Both the position numbers and the translations under genes were made by a program. Source: an uncultured Lachnospiraceae bacterium (lineage in GTDB: Bacteria; Bacillota; Clostridia; Lachnospirales; Lachnospiraceae). From it: a stretch of 64,000 nucleotides of DNA. This document shows positions 1-9,334 of this stretch, one piece after another. The DNA lies in the NCBI GenBank assembly GCA_902768735.1, contig CACXMK010000003.1:46870-110869 (forward strand). Direction: 5' to 3'. A model generated the notes under the pieces. That model had not been told where the DNA came from and did not search any database. It saw only the letters and a list, made by a program, of their open reading frames with translations. How positions within the stretch are numbered: position 1 is the stretch's first letter; the number at the start of each line of letters is the position of its first letter.

Positions 1-256
1 TACCTGCCTTCTCCTTGTTTTCCTCACTTTCGCTGTTCTTAGCGTTTTCGCTGTTCTCTATGCCTTTGCTGTTTTCTTCGTTTTCGCTATTCTCTTCGCT
101 TATGCTATTCTCTTTGTTTTCCCTGTTCTCTTTGGTGTAATAATAATGAACCTCAGGATCGCTGTACGAGCGGTGGAGCATCCACATTGCCGGTACGCCG
201 ATGATGAGCGCCAGTATCAGTAATACATAAAGAAAATGTATCAGTTTCTTGATCAT
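1..256 (-). CDS. Membrane-anchored protein, partial (C-terminus outside window)
   Basis: The visible 85 residues start at an ATG 5 bp past the rfbC stop, with an AGGTAGGA ribosome site that overlaps that stop, so the two genes are probably co-transcribed. An N-terminal hydrophobic helix (about residues 4-24, after MIKK) is an uncleaved anchor or signal. It is followed by a Glu/Asn/Ser/Lys-rich low-complexity stretch with repeated ENSE/ENK units, coded by a degenerate AAC-AGC-GAA repeat. The rest of the gene lies beyond base 1, so no family can be named. Position at the end of a polysaccharide cluster suggests an envelope role (inference), for example an SGNH or DHHW-type surface protein whose domain follows the linker. 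Confidence 0.6.
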   Translation of the reverse strand, partial: MIKKLIHFLYVLLILALIIGVPAMWMLHRSYSDPEVHYYYTKENRENKENSISEENSENEENSKGIENSENAKNSESEENKEKAG

Positions 257-261
257 TCGTC

Positions 262-876
262 CTACCTTGGCGGAGCGTCTCCGGCCATGCCGGAGAGCGT
301 CTTCCACAATTTGTCCTTCTCGCTCAGAATGAGCGGAGAACCGTCTCCCATACTATATCCGTCCGGACATGCGCTTCCGGGATACTCTCCCCGGATCCCG
401 GGCCATAAGATCCCGATCTCCGGATCATTCCACGCAATGCCGCCTTCGTCGTCCGGTCTGTAGAAATCCGTCACCTTGTAACAGAATTCCGCTTTCTCAC
501 TAAGGACCAGGAATCCGTGGGCAAAACCTTCCGAGATATACATCTGCCTTCCGTTTTCTTCCGAAAGGATATCCCCGAACCACTGTCCGTATGTCGCGCT
601 TCCTTTTCTGAGATCGACAGCTACGTCAAATACCTCACCGCGGATCACCCTGACAAGTTTACCCTGCGGATGGCTGATCTGATAATGAAGGCCCCTCAGT
701 ACGCCTTTCAGGGACATGCTCTGGTTATCCTGCACGAATTGCATGGTAAGACCGGCTTCCATCATATCTCTCTGGTTATATGTCTCCACAAAATATCCGC
801 GTTTGTCGCCGTGTATGGTCGGTTCGATGATGTACAGACCATCGATCGGCGCTTTTGTCACTTTAATCTGTCCCAT
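262..876 (-). CDS. rfbC: dTDP-4-dehydrorhamnose 3,5-epimerase
   Basis: Cytoplasmic cupin enzyme of dTDP-L-rhamnose synthesis; it epimerises C3 and C5 of dTDP-4-keto-6-deoxyglucose. The 204-residue protein has the family landmarks: GDKRGYFVETY near residue 25, the RGLHYQ motif (about 61-66) carrying the catalytic His, GEVFDVAVDLR (about 80-90), and EGFAHGFLVLSE (about 115-126). Length is a little above the usual 180-190 because of a short C-terminal extension. The ATG follows AAAGGGCGG. It sits 15 bp after the sugar-transferase gene and just before a membrane protein, so rhamnose probably goes into the glycan built by this cluster. The other rhamnose genes (rfbA, rfbB, rfbD) are not in the window. 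Confidence 0.95.
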   Translation of the reverse strand: MGQIKVTKAPIDGLYIIEPTIHGDKRGYFVETYNQRDMMEAGLTMQFVQDNQSMSLKGVLRGLHYQISHPQGKLVRVIRGEVFDVAVDLRKGSATYGQWFGDILSEENGRQMYISEGFAHGFLVLSEKAEFCYKVTDFYRPDDEGGIAWNDPEIGILWPGIRGEYPGSACPDGYSMGDGSPLILSEKDKLWKTLSGMAGDAPPR

Positions 877-891
877 AGCCGCCCTTTTAGA

Positions 892-2349
892 TCACTCTGC
901 TCCTTCATGTCTGAGTACAACGCCGACCGTCTTAAGAAGGATCTTGAAATCCAGCCATATACTCCAGTTCTGAATGTACTCACGGTCAAGACGAACGACT
1001 TCCTCAAAGTCCGTGATATCGCTTCGCCCGCTGATCTGCCACAAACCGGTGATCCCAGGCTTAATGCTCATTCTCACTCTGTGATGCAGATCATATTTCT
1101 CCCACTCGTCGAGCGTCGGGGGTCTTGTGCCGACGAGGGACATATCGCCCTTAAGGACATTGAAAAACTGCGGAAACTCGTCGAGGGAAGTCCGTCTGAT
1201 GAAATTTCCGATTCCCGCCGGCTTTCCGTTCTTGTCCTTTTTCTCTGAACCGATGATCCTGGGATCGTCGTCCATCTTGAACATCATACCGTCGCTGATC
1301 TTGTTCTGTTCCATAAGCGCCTTCTTGCGTTCTTCCGCATCCATGTACATGCTGCGGAACTTGTACATGTAGAACTGCTTTCCGTTCTGTCCGATCCTCT
1401 TTTGCTTAAAGAAGATGGGACCGGGGGACTGAATATAGATCGCCGGCGCTATGAAGATAAAGATAATACCGGTCAGGATACACCCGACGATACCTCCGGC
1501 GATATCCATGATCCTCTTGTAAATGATCTGTTTGTTCGAAACGATCTTGAGGCTGTTCGTCAGCACTCTGTAACTGCCGACCTTGGAAACCTCCTGCATG
1601 CTGTCGTCGTGAGCATTGAGCGCTTCCAGGCAGTAGTGCACGGTGATTCCCATGTCCATGATCGCGTCGATCATATCTCTGGGATACGGCATGCTGTCCG
1701 GCTGGTAGACAAGGACTTCATCGACCCAGTTCATCTTGATCTCATTGATGATATCCGTCTCCGTTCCCATTGCCGGAATTCCGCCGATCTCCTCGTCATC
1801 CGAACACTCCCTGTCCATCAGGTATACGCCGGTAATGCGGTATGCCTGAAAGCTGAAGTCGATCAGGTTCTTTAAGACTTCTGCCGCAAGAGCCGAAGAA
1901 GTCATGACCATAAGGGATCTTCTTCCCTCCCTGACCATCGCGGAATGGAAGATCCTCTTTTTGTTCAGCAGCCTTATAAAGTAGGAGCCGAACAGGTACA
2001 TGACAGCCATGATTCCCATATGCATACGGGAGATCAGATAGATCTGGTGGACCATGAAGAGGATCAGGATATCGACCAGCATAAAGCTGACTTCGAACCG
2101 GAACGTCGCGATAAACTCCTCCGCCGGCGTTCTTCGGATGATGTTCTTATAGCTGTCATTGAACAGTACCACCAGAAGCTGGCACATTGTAAGCAGAACA
2201 GCCTGATACCTGTAGATATAAGTGGAGTATGGATTCTCCATGCCGATCCAGAGCCAGTAGCTCAGGACAAAACAGATCTGCAGCATCACAACATCCAGGA
2301 CGATAAAGTCGAGGTGTTTGAGCCAGCCTCTCATTTCTTTTTTATGCAT
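892..2349 (-). CDS. Undecaprenyl-phosphate sugar phosphotransferase (WbaP/CpsE type)
   Basis: Starts surface-polysaccharide repeat units by moving a sugar-1-phosphate from UDP-sugar to undecaprenyl phosphate at the inner face of the membrane. The 485 residues follow the WbaP plan: about four N-terminal membrane helices (roughly 13-128), a central cytoplasmic CoA-binding-like region, a further hydrophobic segment near 285-310, then the C-terminal catalytic domain. Catalytic marks include FFKQKRIGQNGK, YKFRSM, RRTSLDEFPQFFNVLKGDMS (the Asp-Glu pair) and VGTRPP, ending with PGITGLWQISGR. The ATG follows AAGGAG. Gene order with a family 2 glycosyltransferase upstream and RfbC downstream supports a capsule or exopolysaccharide locus. 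The sugar (glucose, galactose or other) cannot be read from sequence. Confidence 0.92.
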   Translation of the reverse strand: MHKKEMRGWLKHLDFIVLDVVMLQICFVLSYWLWIGMENPYSTYIYRYQAVLLTMCQLLVVLFNDSYKNIIRRTPAEEFIATFRFEVSFMLVDILILFMVHQIYLISRMHMGIMAVMYLFGSYFIRLLNKKRIFHSAMVREGRRSLMVMTSSALAAEVLKNLIDFSFQAYRITGVYLMDRECSDDEEIGGIPAMGTETDIINEIKMNWVDEVLVYQPDSMPYPRDMIDAIMDMGITVHYCLEALNAHDDSMQEVSKVGSYRVLTNSLKIVSNKQIIYKRIMDIAGGIVGCILTGIIFIFIAPAIYIQSPGPIFFKQKRIGQNGKQFYMYKFRSMYMDAEERKKALMEQNKISDGMMFKMDDDPRIIGSEKKDKNGKPAGIGNFIRRTSLDEFPQFFNVLKGDMSLVGTRPPTLDEWEKYDLHHRVRMSIKPGITGLWQISGRSDITDFEEVVRLDREYIQNWSIWLDFKILLKTVGVVLRHEGAE

Positions 2350-2405
2350 AAAACACTCCTTGCCGTTATTTTACCATTGCAACGGCAATCAATCTTATCT
2401 GCTTG

Positions 2406-3443
2406 TCAGTTAAATCCAAAGATGCCTCTCGCGATCCTGTAAGCTGTGAGTACAATCGCTCTTCCGCCTTTTCCGGGGAGATGGATGGCTGTGCCGAACG
2501 GGCCGGTCCTCATTTTCCTGTAGAGCCCCTTGTCCTTCTCGTGAAGGTATTCCCACACTTCATCCTTGATTGCCAGCTTGTCTTCTTCGCCGGAGCGGAT
2601 CGCCAGCACGGAAGTGATCGTCGTGATGATCTCCAGATAGTTGTACATATATTTGTACAGCTGGCTTTTCTTTTCGATGAGTCCGGATCTGACGCCCTCT
2701 GAAAAATAATCGATCATGATCCTGTTGACCCTCGCCTGCTGGTCAAGCCGCCTGGTCATCACTTCCTCGTTGACAGACTGGTCGTTCCTTCCGATGAAGT
2801 AATAGTAAAAATTGACGTCGAGATAATACATGTTCTTCACATGTGGCATGGGGGTGAATACATAGATGTTGTCCACATAGAAACAGTGCTCCGGAAGCTG
2901 CATACCGCAGTCCTTAAGGAGCTTTGTCCTGTAGATCACGGAATGCATGAGGATATACTCGCCCTTCTTGAACCGGTGTGTCTCATCCCAGGAAAAGATC
3001 CTGCCTGTCGGGAGCGTCTTACGGTATTCCATTACCTTGTGATGGGAAGCCCCCTCTTTGTCGTAGACAAAGTTGCTGATGAGAAGATCGATCTTCTCCC
3101 CTTCTTCCTTATCTTTATTCTTTCTTATAGTATCAAGAATGCTCATGTAGGCGCTGGGCTTTACCTTATCATCGCTGTCCACCACTTTAAAGAACATCCC
3201 GTGCGCGTTCGCAAGGCCGGTGTTGACCGCACCGCCGTGTCCCTTATTGGGCTGGTGGATCGCCCTTACGATCCCCGGATACTTCTTTTCAAGCTGATCA
3301 GCGATCTCAGGCGTTTTGTCGGAAGAACCGTCGTTGACGACAAGAACTTCCACTTCCTCTCCGCCGATCACCAGAGATTCCACACATTTTTCCATATACG
3401 CCGCTGAATTATAACAGGGCACTGCTATTGTAAGTAATTTCAT
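2406..3443 (-). CDS. Glycosyltransferase family 2
   Basis: GT-A fold enzyme that probably adds a sugar to a lipid-linked polysaccharide intermediate. The N-terminus has the family 2 start AVPCYNSAAYMEKCV, then VVNDGSSDKT (nucleotide binding) and VVDSDD (DxD-type metal site, about 90). The C-terminal third is helical and lacks membrane spans. Length 345 fits. The ATG is preceded by a GGTGA ribosome site 8 bases upstream. It is first of the visible polysaccharide genes and lies 56 bp before the phosphotransferase. Donor and acceptor are unknown. Confidence 0.9.
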   Translation of the reverse strand: MKLLTIAVPCYNSAAYMEKCVESLVIGGEEVEVLVVNDGSSDKTPEIADQLEKKYPGIVRAIHQPNKGHGGAVNTGLANAHGMFFKVVDSDDKVKPSAYMSILDTIRKNKDKEEGEKIDLLISNFVYDKEGASHHKVMEYRKTLPTGRIFSWDETHRFKKGEYILMHSVIYRTKLLKDCGMQLPEHCFYVDNIYVFTPMPHVKNMYYLDVNFYYYFIGRNDQSVNEEVMTRRLDQQARVNRIMIDYFSEGVRSGLIEKKSQLYKYMYNYLEIITTITSVLAIRSGEEDKLAIKDEVWEYLHEKDKGLYRKMRTGPFGTAIHLPGKGGRAIVLTAYRIARGIFGFN

Positions 3444-3562
3444 AATTCTGTCACCATGTTAAAGCGCGATGCGCAATTGATATCATTATACTGTAGATAC
3501 TGGTTTTATATTATACCATACCTCGCGGATTATACCAATTAATACCGAAAAATAAAAGATGT

Positions 3563-4684
3563 TCAGAGCATGTCCAGGTATGCTCCGAATGCGGATGGAA
3601 TACTGTATCGGGTGAGGATCTCTTCCCTGTCTGCCATAAGATACGGGATATCTTTCTCTGTAAACGGGTCGGCGATCACCTCGTAGCCGCGCATCTTCCA
3701 TATCTTGTGGGTAAAGACATGTTCGGCATCGATGGTCCTGAGGATCCTGATCGGTTCGACGAAGTGGTCTCTTAGCCATTTGACAGCCGATTCATCATCC
3801 AGCTCCCCCTTCGCGTTAGGGAACTCATAGAGTCCCGCAAGGAGCCCTCCGGCAGGTCGCTTCACGACAGCAGTCCTCTCTCCGCAGCGGATCAGAAATA
3901 CTGTCAGATACTCTGTCTTTCTTTCTTTCGGACCCGGTCTTACAGGAAGGGAAGACTCCATTCCGGACATTTCCCGGTGGGCACGGCAGTGTTTTGCCAA
4001 AGGACAGCCCTCGCAGTCCGGCTTCGCATTCGGGAGGCAGACGACGGCGCCCAGATCCATCAGTGCCTGGTTGAAATCGCCGCATGGATTTTCAGAGCTC
4101 TCAGCCGCAGCAGCTTCCGGCATCCGCTCCCTGTAAAACGATGTCGCCGCCCGCAAAGCATCCGGTGTTCTAATATTACCTTCAAATCTTGTCAGGCGCG
4201 CGAAGATGCGCAGTAAGTTTCCGTCCACTGCAGGAGATGCTTCGCCGAACGCGATGGACGCGATCGCGGCTGCCGTGTACGGGCCGATCCCCGGAAGTTT
4301 TATGAGCGCAGAGGAAGTCCCCGGCATCTCTCCGCCGTATTCCTCAGTGATAATACGCGCAGCTCTGTGCAGGTTCCTCGCGCGGCTGTAATAGCCAAGT
4401 CCTTCCCAGAGTTTGAGATATACGTCCTCGGGAGCCTCCGCGAGCGAACGGATATCAGGGAGTCTTCCGACAAATCGAAGATAGTGGTCCCTGACCGCTT
4501 CCACCCGGGTCTGCTGCAGCATGATCTCAGAGAGCCAGACATGATAAGGCGAAGGATCCTCCCTCCACGGCAGGATCCTTCTGCTTTTTTTGTACCATTC
4601 CAGCAGGATATCCGAAAAGCCTTCTTTTATAACAAAGTCATTCACAATACTGTCACTTATAATAACGTCGTTTCCGCCGCTCAT
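3563..4684 (-). CDS. mutY: A/G-specific adenine DNA glycosylase
   Basis: Removes adenine mispaired with 8-oxoguanine or guanine. Seen: RRILPWRED near the N-terminus, EIMLQQTRVEAV, the helix-hairpin-helix LPGIGPYTAAAIASIAFG with the catalytic Asp in PAVDGNLLR, an iron-sulfur loop of four Cys (CLPNAKPDCEGCPLAKHC, C-X7-C-X2-C-X5-C), and a C-terminal NUDIX-like domain with HVFTHKIW that reads 8-oxoG. The longest frame begins with a TTG at 4711, but ATG at 4684 sits 6 bases after AAGGA and one base past the holA stop, so it is preferred (373 residues). Translational coupling with holA is likely. Confidence 0.93.
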   Translation of the reverse strand: MSGGNDVIISDSIVNDFVIKEGFSDILLEWYKKSRRILPWREDPSPYHVWLSEIMLQQTRVEAVRDHYLRFVGRLPDIRSLAEAPEDVYLKLWEGLGYYSRARNLHRAARIITEEYGGEMPGTSSALIKLPGIGPYTAAAIASIAFGEASPAVDGNLLRIFARLTRFEGNIRTPDALRAATSFYRERMPEAAAAESSENPCGDFNQALMDLGAVVCLPNAKPDCEGCPLAKHCRAHREMSGMESSLPVRPGPKERKTEYLTVFLIRCGERTAVVKRPAGGLLAGLYEFPNAKGELDDESAVKWLRDHFVEPIRILRTIDAEHVFTHKIWKMRGYEVIADPFTEKDIPYLMADREEILTRYSIPSAFGAYLDML

Positions 4685-4685
4685 C

Positions 4686-5777
4686 TTACGTCCTTCCGGA
4701 ATGTCTGACAATGATCATTTCCGTGGCGATCCCGGCTTCGATCTTCCCGCTCTTGGAATCATGATCGGCTTCGATACACTCCTCGAGCGCTTCCAGCAGC
4801 TCCTCGGACGTATACATCCTCAGTGCCGGTTTGTATTTCTTTGTGATCACAAACGGAGGAAGCCCGACCTGCTTCGCGATCTCGCTGTCCGGAAGTCTTC
4901 CGCTAAGCTCCCGGATCTTGATCAGCTGTTCGAACTGCCTCCTCATAAGGCTGAGAATAACCTGCGGAGCGGTCCTTAGGGAACACAGTTCCATATAGAT
5001 CCCCAGCGCCTTTTTCCTGTCCCTGAGCGCGATGGCCTCGATCATATCAAAGATCCTGTCCCTGATCCGGGGACTGCAGACGTCCCTGACCGACTGTTCT
5101 GTGATCTCGCGGCTTCCCATCGCGTAACAGCAGAGTTTCTCCGCTTCGCCGGCGATGTTTTGCATATCCTCCCCTGTGTAGGATAAAAACAGCGCCAGGG
5201 TTTTCCCGCTGATACTATATCCCGACCTTCTGAAAATGCCGCCAGTCCAGGCTCTCAGATCAGCTTCGTCAGGCGTCTCGCATTCCAGGATCCGGCCGAG
5301 TTCCTCTTTCTGGCTTTTTAAGATAGCCTTATAGAGCCTTCCTCTCTTGTCAACGCTCTCTTCAACAAAAACGACTGCGGCCGTATCAGGGATCCGGGGT
5401 ACGAAGTCAGCGATCTTCTCTGCCTCTTCCGCGAGCGAAGCGGACGACTTGCTGCCGGTCACGGTCTTCGTCGCGGTTTTGGGATTCAAGAGCCCCGTGT
5501 TCTCGAGGATCACCACTCTGCGGTCCGCGAAAAACGGGAGCGTCTGCGCCATATCGATCACTTCAAGAGCGGTGACATCTGCCCCCGAAAAACGGGCGAG
5601 GTTCATTTCATCCCCGTCTCCCATAAGTGCCTTCACTACCTTATCCCTGTTCCTGAGCCGCAGGTACGCCTGCTCGCCGCACAGAAGATAGATCCGCCTG
5701 AGATCTCCTCTCGCAAGTTCTTCATTTAACTGTCTTTGGTTCGCGGTAAAATCACCGCCCGACTTTTTGGCAGCCAT
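4686..5777 (-). CDS. holA: DNA polymerase III delta subunit
   Basis: Clamp-loader subunit that opens the beta clamp. The 363-residue protein has the HolA plan: an N-terminal RecA-like fold beginning RRIYLLCGEQAYL, with VVILENTGLL, then VVFVEESVDKRGRLYK, and a C-terminal helical collar (RIRDRIFDMIEAIALRD, LSLMRRQFEQL). An in-frame TTG exists at 5807, but the ATG at 5777 follows a GGGGGAA site and is chosen. It is one base from mutY. A Ser/Thr/Lys insert near residues 90-110 (KTATKTVTGSKSS) is longer than usual. The pairing comEC-holA is common in Firmicutes, as here. Confidence 0.92.
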   Translation of the reverse strand: MAAKKSGGDFTANQRQLNEELARGDLRRIYLLCGEQAYLRLRNRDKVVKALMGDGDEMNLARFSGADVTALEVIDMAQTLPFFADRRVVILENTGLLNPKTATKTVTGSKSSASLAEEAEKIADFVPRIPDTAAVVFVEESVDKRGRLYKAILKSQKEELGRILECETPDEADLRAWTGGIFRRSGYSISGKTLALFLSYTGEDMQNIAGEAEKLCCYAMGSREITEQSVRDVCSPRIRDRIFDMIEAIALRDRKKALGIYMELCSLRTAPQVILSLMRRQFEQLIKIRELSGRLPDSEIAKQVGLPPFVITKKYKPALRMYTSEELLEALEECIEADHDSKSGKIEAGIATEMIIVRHSGRT

Positions 5778-5868
5778 GCTTCCCCCGTTAATGGTGTTTT
5801 GACGCAAATATCCTAAATGCGGCTATCTTTTCACTCAACCTTCATTGAATGACATCCGCTGTCATTTG

Positions 5869-8124
5869 TCAATAAAATGTATGTACTAAGTAGCTGTTCT
5901 CCCCGTCGGTCAAAACACTGATCTGCCCCATAAGACGGGTATCGTAGATCCGCATTCCGGCTTTGCGCAGTCTTAAGAGAGTTTCGGGCGCCGGATGTCC
6001 GTAAGGGTTGTCGACACCGCAGGAGATCAACGCGGCAGAAGCGCTCACTTTCTCAAGAAATGCTTCGGAAGTGCCTCCACTGCTCCCGTGATGGGCAACT
6101 TTGAGGATATCGGCACTGATATGTCCTTCCCCGAGATCCGCGAGCATCTCCTGCTCCCCCTCACCTTCCAGATCTCCTGTCAGGACGGCTGAAAACTGTC
6201 CGTATCGCAGAAGGAGCACAACAGAGTATGCGTTGGCATCTTTATAGGAGGCCTCCTTTTCCGGGTGCATGCAGCCAAGCGAAAGCTTTCCCCTGTCATA
6301 GACCATCCCTCTGGAGAGATAGACGAGCGGTATCCCTTTTTTTGTCGCGGTCTCCTCGATCTGCCTGTAAAAAACGCCTTTGCTATCTACCTTTACGGAA
6401 GGCAGTGCGACCGCTCCGACCTCGATACTGCCGGCTTCCCCGTGCTGGTCGAGAAGCTCTAAAAGACCGTTACAATGGTCCATGTCATCGTGTGTGAGGA
6501 CGTAGCAGTCAATCCTGGAAACGCCGTGGTACTTCAGGAACGGTATCTCCACGTTTCTACCGATCCCCTGTCTGGAGGAACTTCCTCCGTCGATAAGGAT
6601 ACAGCTGTCCCCGCCTTCGTCATGGGTCAGAATACAGAGTCCGTCGCCTTGTCCCACGTTCCACATATACAGGGAAAACGGAGGCCTGTAGCGGACCGTA
6701 AGAAGCAAAATAACTGCGGCTGTCACGGCAAAGAACTGAAAGACTGTTTTTTTCCGTTTTTTGACGCCGCTGTATCCTGCCGCTGTTGCGGCAGCGAGGA
6801 TCAGTAAATACAAAATGACCAGCCATGGAGCCGGTTTTCCTGCGATGATCGTGTGAAACGGGAGTTTTTCCGAAGTCAGACACAGCCAGTCGTACAGCCC
6901 AAGAATGATGCCGGGGATCAGGCTTATGAGCCTTGAAACAGAAAAAAGCGCGGCTGCCGGTCCCGGCAGGCTGACAGAAACAGCTGTTGCCATAAGACAA
7001 GGCAGAAGCGACAGCATTCCTCCCGCGATGAGAAAAGGCGCGAAAGCGATCACGATCATGTTCAGAAAAACGGAGTAAAAAGGAAACGTATAGTAAAAAC
7101 CGAGTTGTACGGGCAGCGTACAGACAGGGATCAGCAGCGGTGCCGTTCTTTTAGGAAATGCAGGTGATACAGCCCCTATTGCGATCACTGCCGCAAAAGA
7201 AAAGAGAAATCCACTGTGATACAGATAAGCCGGCTGTTCTAAAAGGAGCAGGACCGCTGCCACGGCAAGAGCCGTCATGCTGTCATAGGTCCTTCCCATC
7301 GCTTTCGCCGCCGCCCGGAACCCGAACATGATAAGAGCCCTGAAACAGGAAGTGTGAAGTCCGGTCAGAAAGCCGTAGAGTATTAGAAGGATCACAGATA
7401 CCGCGCACGAGAACGGCAGCGGAAGTCCGGCTTTTTTGAAAAGCAGAAAGAGTCCCGAGCCTATCAGGGAGAGGTGTACGCCGGAAATACAAAGAATATG
7501 CAGAATTCCCGACGACTGATACTGTTCTTTGTTCTGCTCCTCCATAAGCCCCGTCTGACCAAAAAGCATTGCCTTCATCGTCTGGGCGTCTTTCTCTTTG
7601 TAGATCAGGTCCAATGATGCCGAGAGGTTTTTCCGGGCCTCATACAGCCGCGCCATCAGGGGATCCTTTGTCTGCGTATAAGAGAGGATCCGCGCGTCCC
7701 GGACGGAAAACAGATACCCCCGGATCTGGGTGTAATATAGAAAAGCGTCAAACTCCCCGTCATTTGACGGTTTTCTATACAGCCTGGCTTTCCCCCTGAC
7801 CCTTACTGTCGTCCCTTCCTTCGCATAGTTTTCCTGAAGGGCCGGATCGTCCCCTAAAACGCATAGTATTTTATCACCTCTAAGGACATCAGGCTCGATC
7901 TGTGAAGGGATCCCTGATTCGATCCCGATATTCCTGAGTGTTACCTGAAGCGAAAGGGTATTCGAACTTGTCCGCACATACTCCTTCCACTCCACAGTTC
8001 CCACTACCGTCACGATCCTTCCATCCGCTCTGCTGTCGACCCTTTCTTTGGGCGGACAGAGCAAAACAGCCGCCCAAACAGCGGCGGCAAACAGAAGCGC
8101 AAACAGACACACAGGTCTTCGCAA
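5869..8124 (-). CDS. comEC: ComEC/Rec2-family DNA-uptake channel protein
   Basis: Polytopic membrane protein of natural transformation that carries one DNA strand across the membrane. The 751 residues show two N-terminal membrane helices, a DUF4131-type OB-like domain, the competence core with many membrane helices (GILHILCISGVHLSLIGSGL and GFLFSFAAVIAIGA are typical), and a C-terminal metallo-beta-lactamase fold (about 480-751) with NVGQGDG, LIDGGSSS, THDDMDH (the HxDxDH metal motif), LTGDLEGEGE and KVAHHGSSGGTSE. The protein appears full length. The start is TTG, placed 7 bases after GGAGG; no in-frame ATG lies nearby. Transformation is rarely shown in Clostridia, so present activity is unknown. 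Confidence 0.93.
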   Translation of the reverse strand: MRRPVCLFALLFAAAVWAAVLLCPPKERVDSRADGRIVTVVGTVEWKEYVRTSSNTLSLQVTLRNIGIESGIPSQIEPDVLRGDKILCVLGDDPALQENYAKEGTTVRVRGKARLYRKPSNDGEFDAFLYYTQIRGYLFSVRDARILSYTQTKDPLMARLYEARKNLSASLDLIYKEKDAQTMKAMLFGQTGLMEEQNKEQYQSSGILHILCISGVHLSLIGSGLFLLFKKAGLPLPFSCAVSVILLILYGFLTGLHTSCFRALIMFGFRAAAKAMGRTYDSMTALAVAAVLLLLEQPAYLYHSGFLFSFAAVIAIGAVSPAFPKRTAPLLIPVCTLPVQLGFYYTFPFYSVFLNMIVIAFAPFLIAGGMLSLLPCLMATAVSVSLPGPAAALFSVSRLISLIPGIILGLYDWLCLTSEKLPFHTIIAGKPAPWLVILYLLILAAATAAGYSGVKKRKKTVFQFFAVTAAVILLLTVRYRPPFSLYMWNVGQGDGLCILTHDEGGDSCILIDGGSSSRQGIGRNVEIPFLKYHGVSRIDCYVLTHDDMDHCNGLLELLDQHGEAGSIEVGAVALPSVKVDSKGVFYRQIEETATKKGIPLVYLSRGMVYDRGKLSLGCMHPEKEASYKDANAYSVVLLLRYGQFSAVLTGDLEGEGEQEMLADLGEGHISADILKVAHHGSSGGTSEAFLEKVSASAALISCGVDNPYGHPAPETLLRLRKAGMRIYDTRLMGQISVLTDGENSYLVHTFY

Positions 8125-8213
8125 TCGACTCCCTCCATTCCATAAACAAGCATATGCTGATCAGTGTTTTGATCCATGTCTGGTATTACTGTCACAGTTC
8201 CCTGTTTAACAAA

Positions 8214-8238
8214 TGAAAAAACCGGGGATCTCCCTGCC
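8214..8238 (-). terminator. Possible second terminator hairpin upstream of comEC
   Basis: Read on the minus strand, CCGG-CAG-GG-AGAT-CC-CCGG forms a short bulged hairpin followed directly by six T. It lies about 70 bases past the clear terminator at 8311-8364 and before comEC. It could back up that terminator or end a short transcript. Weak stem, so low confidence. Confidence 0.3.
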
Positions 8239-8310
8239 GGAACCGGCGCCGGGACGGGCCGAACGGCCCTGATATGTTTACTGTAAAACAGAAAAAGAGA
8301 AATGACAACC

Positions 8311-8364
8311 AAAAAAATTCGCGCAATAAGAGGATTTCCAAAAAGGATCCCCCTATTGCGCGAA
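8311..8364 (-). terminator. Intrinsic terminator after the GerMN gene
   Basis: Perfect 11-bp inverted repeat TTCGCGCAATA / TATTGCGCGAA (8318-8328 and 8354-8364) with partial pairing inside, followed on the minus strand by seven T. It ends the regulator-kinase-GerMN operon. Confidence 0.85.
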
Positions 8365-8390
8365 GGGATTTGTGCAATTATGGTCCGGTG

Positions 8391-9332
8391 TCAGCCGCCG
8401 TCATTGTCTGCGCTCTCCGGAACTCCTTCTATGATGTCCGGATTCATACGGAAACTGCCTGTCAGCGAGATGGTCTCCATGAACACCGTATCCTGCTGCC
8501 CGTCCACTGAAATCTGAACAGCGTCAATATTCGGAAGCTCGCACAAGGAATTTACGATCGAATAGATCACGGCCTGCGGTGTCACCTCCTGCCGGCCGTT
8601 CGCGAAATCCCCGCTCAGATTCACATAACAGATCCCGTCTCTGGTCGTAATGTTGATCACCTTGGTATCTTTGTTGACGGTCGGATAGGCAAAACTCGCA
8701 TTTGGTCCCTGGATGACCTGTTCGATCACGATGCGTTCAAGCGGCATATTGCTGTTGTAGACGACCGTTCGGAACGCGTCGACCAGACGTTTTCCCGACT
8801 GATCGGCAAAATACAGATGAAGCCTCACTCTCTCGTAATTGCGCATTTCCGTATAGGAGTTATAGATGAACTGGTCGGGTTCCATGATCCCCGGCTGCTC
8901 TCCGTCCGCATCGTGCAGGGATTCTCCATCTACGAGAAAACAAACGCCATCGATTTCCGAAAAGCTGCAAAGCGTGTTGACTATAGCGGTTCTAGTCAGG
9001 ACCTCATCGATCGCATCCATGTCATAGTACGACGATGAGAAATTCAGGGTGATGACCGATCCCTTCGTCTCGCTCGTGAGCAGCCTGAACGGAGACATCG
9101 GAGCTATGAGCGTCATTTCCTTCGGCTGAATACATAGCTTGGCGATCAGTTCTTCGATGATTCCCTCCCGGTCATTGGCTTCCGGCATATAATTCTGCTC
9201 CCGGATCTCACGGTCTACCTTTCCGAGGTAAAAGACCCTGATCCCGCTCTTGTCCATTCCGTCTTTGCCGCAGGAGCTCAAAAAAAGACACAATATGAAG
9301 ATGAGAAAACAGATTCCTTTTCTTCTTTTCAA
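8391..9332 (-). CDS. GerMN-domain lipoprotein
   Basis: Exported lipoprotein with two GerMN (sporulation/germination) domains, a family found in GerM and in LpqB-like partners of MtrB-type kinases. Residues 1-22 form a signal with lipobox LSSC. First GerMN domain about 45-160 (ITLNFSSSYYDMDAIDEVLT), second about 185-300 (RIVIEQVIQGP, NLSGDFA, AVIYSIVNSL). A GTG at 9338 overlaps the kinase stop by 4 bp, but AAGGAG lies too close to it; the TTG at 9332, 5 bases after AAGGAG, is preferred. Last gene of the regulator-kinase operon, so it may act outside the membrane with that kinase (inference). Confidence 0.85.
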   Translation of the reverse strand: MKRRKGICFLIFILCLFLSSCGKDGMDKSGIRVFYLGKVDREIREQNYMPEANDREGIIEELIAKLCIQPKEMTLIAPMSPFRLLTSETKGSVITLNFSSSYYDMDAIDEVLTRTAIVNTLCSFSEIDGVCFLVDGESLHDADGEQPGIMEPDQFIYNSYTEMRNYERVRLHLYFADQSGKRLVDAFRTVVYNSNMPLERIVIEQVIQGPNASFAYPTVNKDTKVINITTRDGICYVNLSGDFANGRQEVTPQAVIYSIVNSLCELPNIDAVQISVDGQQDTVFMETISLTGSFRMNPDIIEGVPESADNDGG

Positions 9333-9334
9333 TC

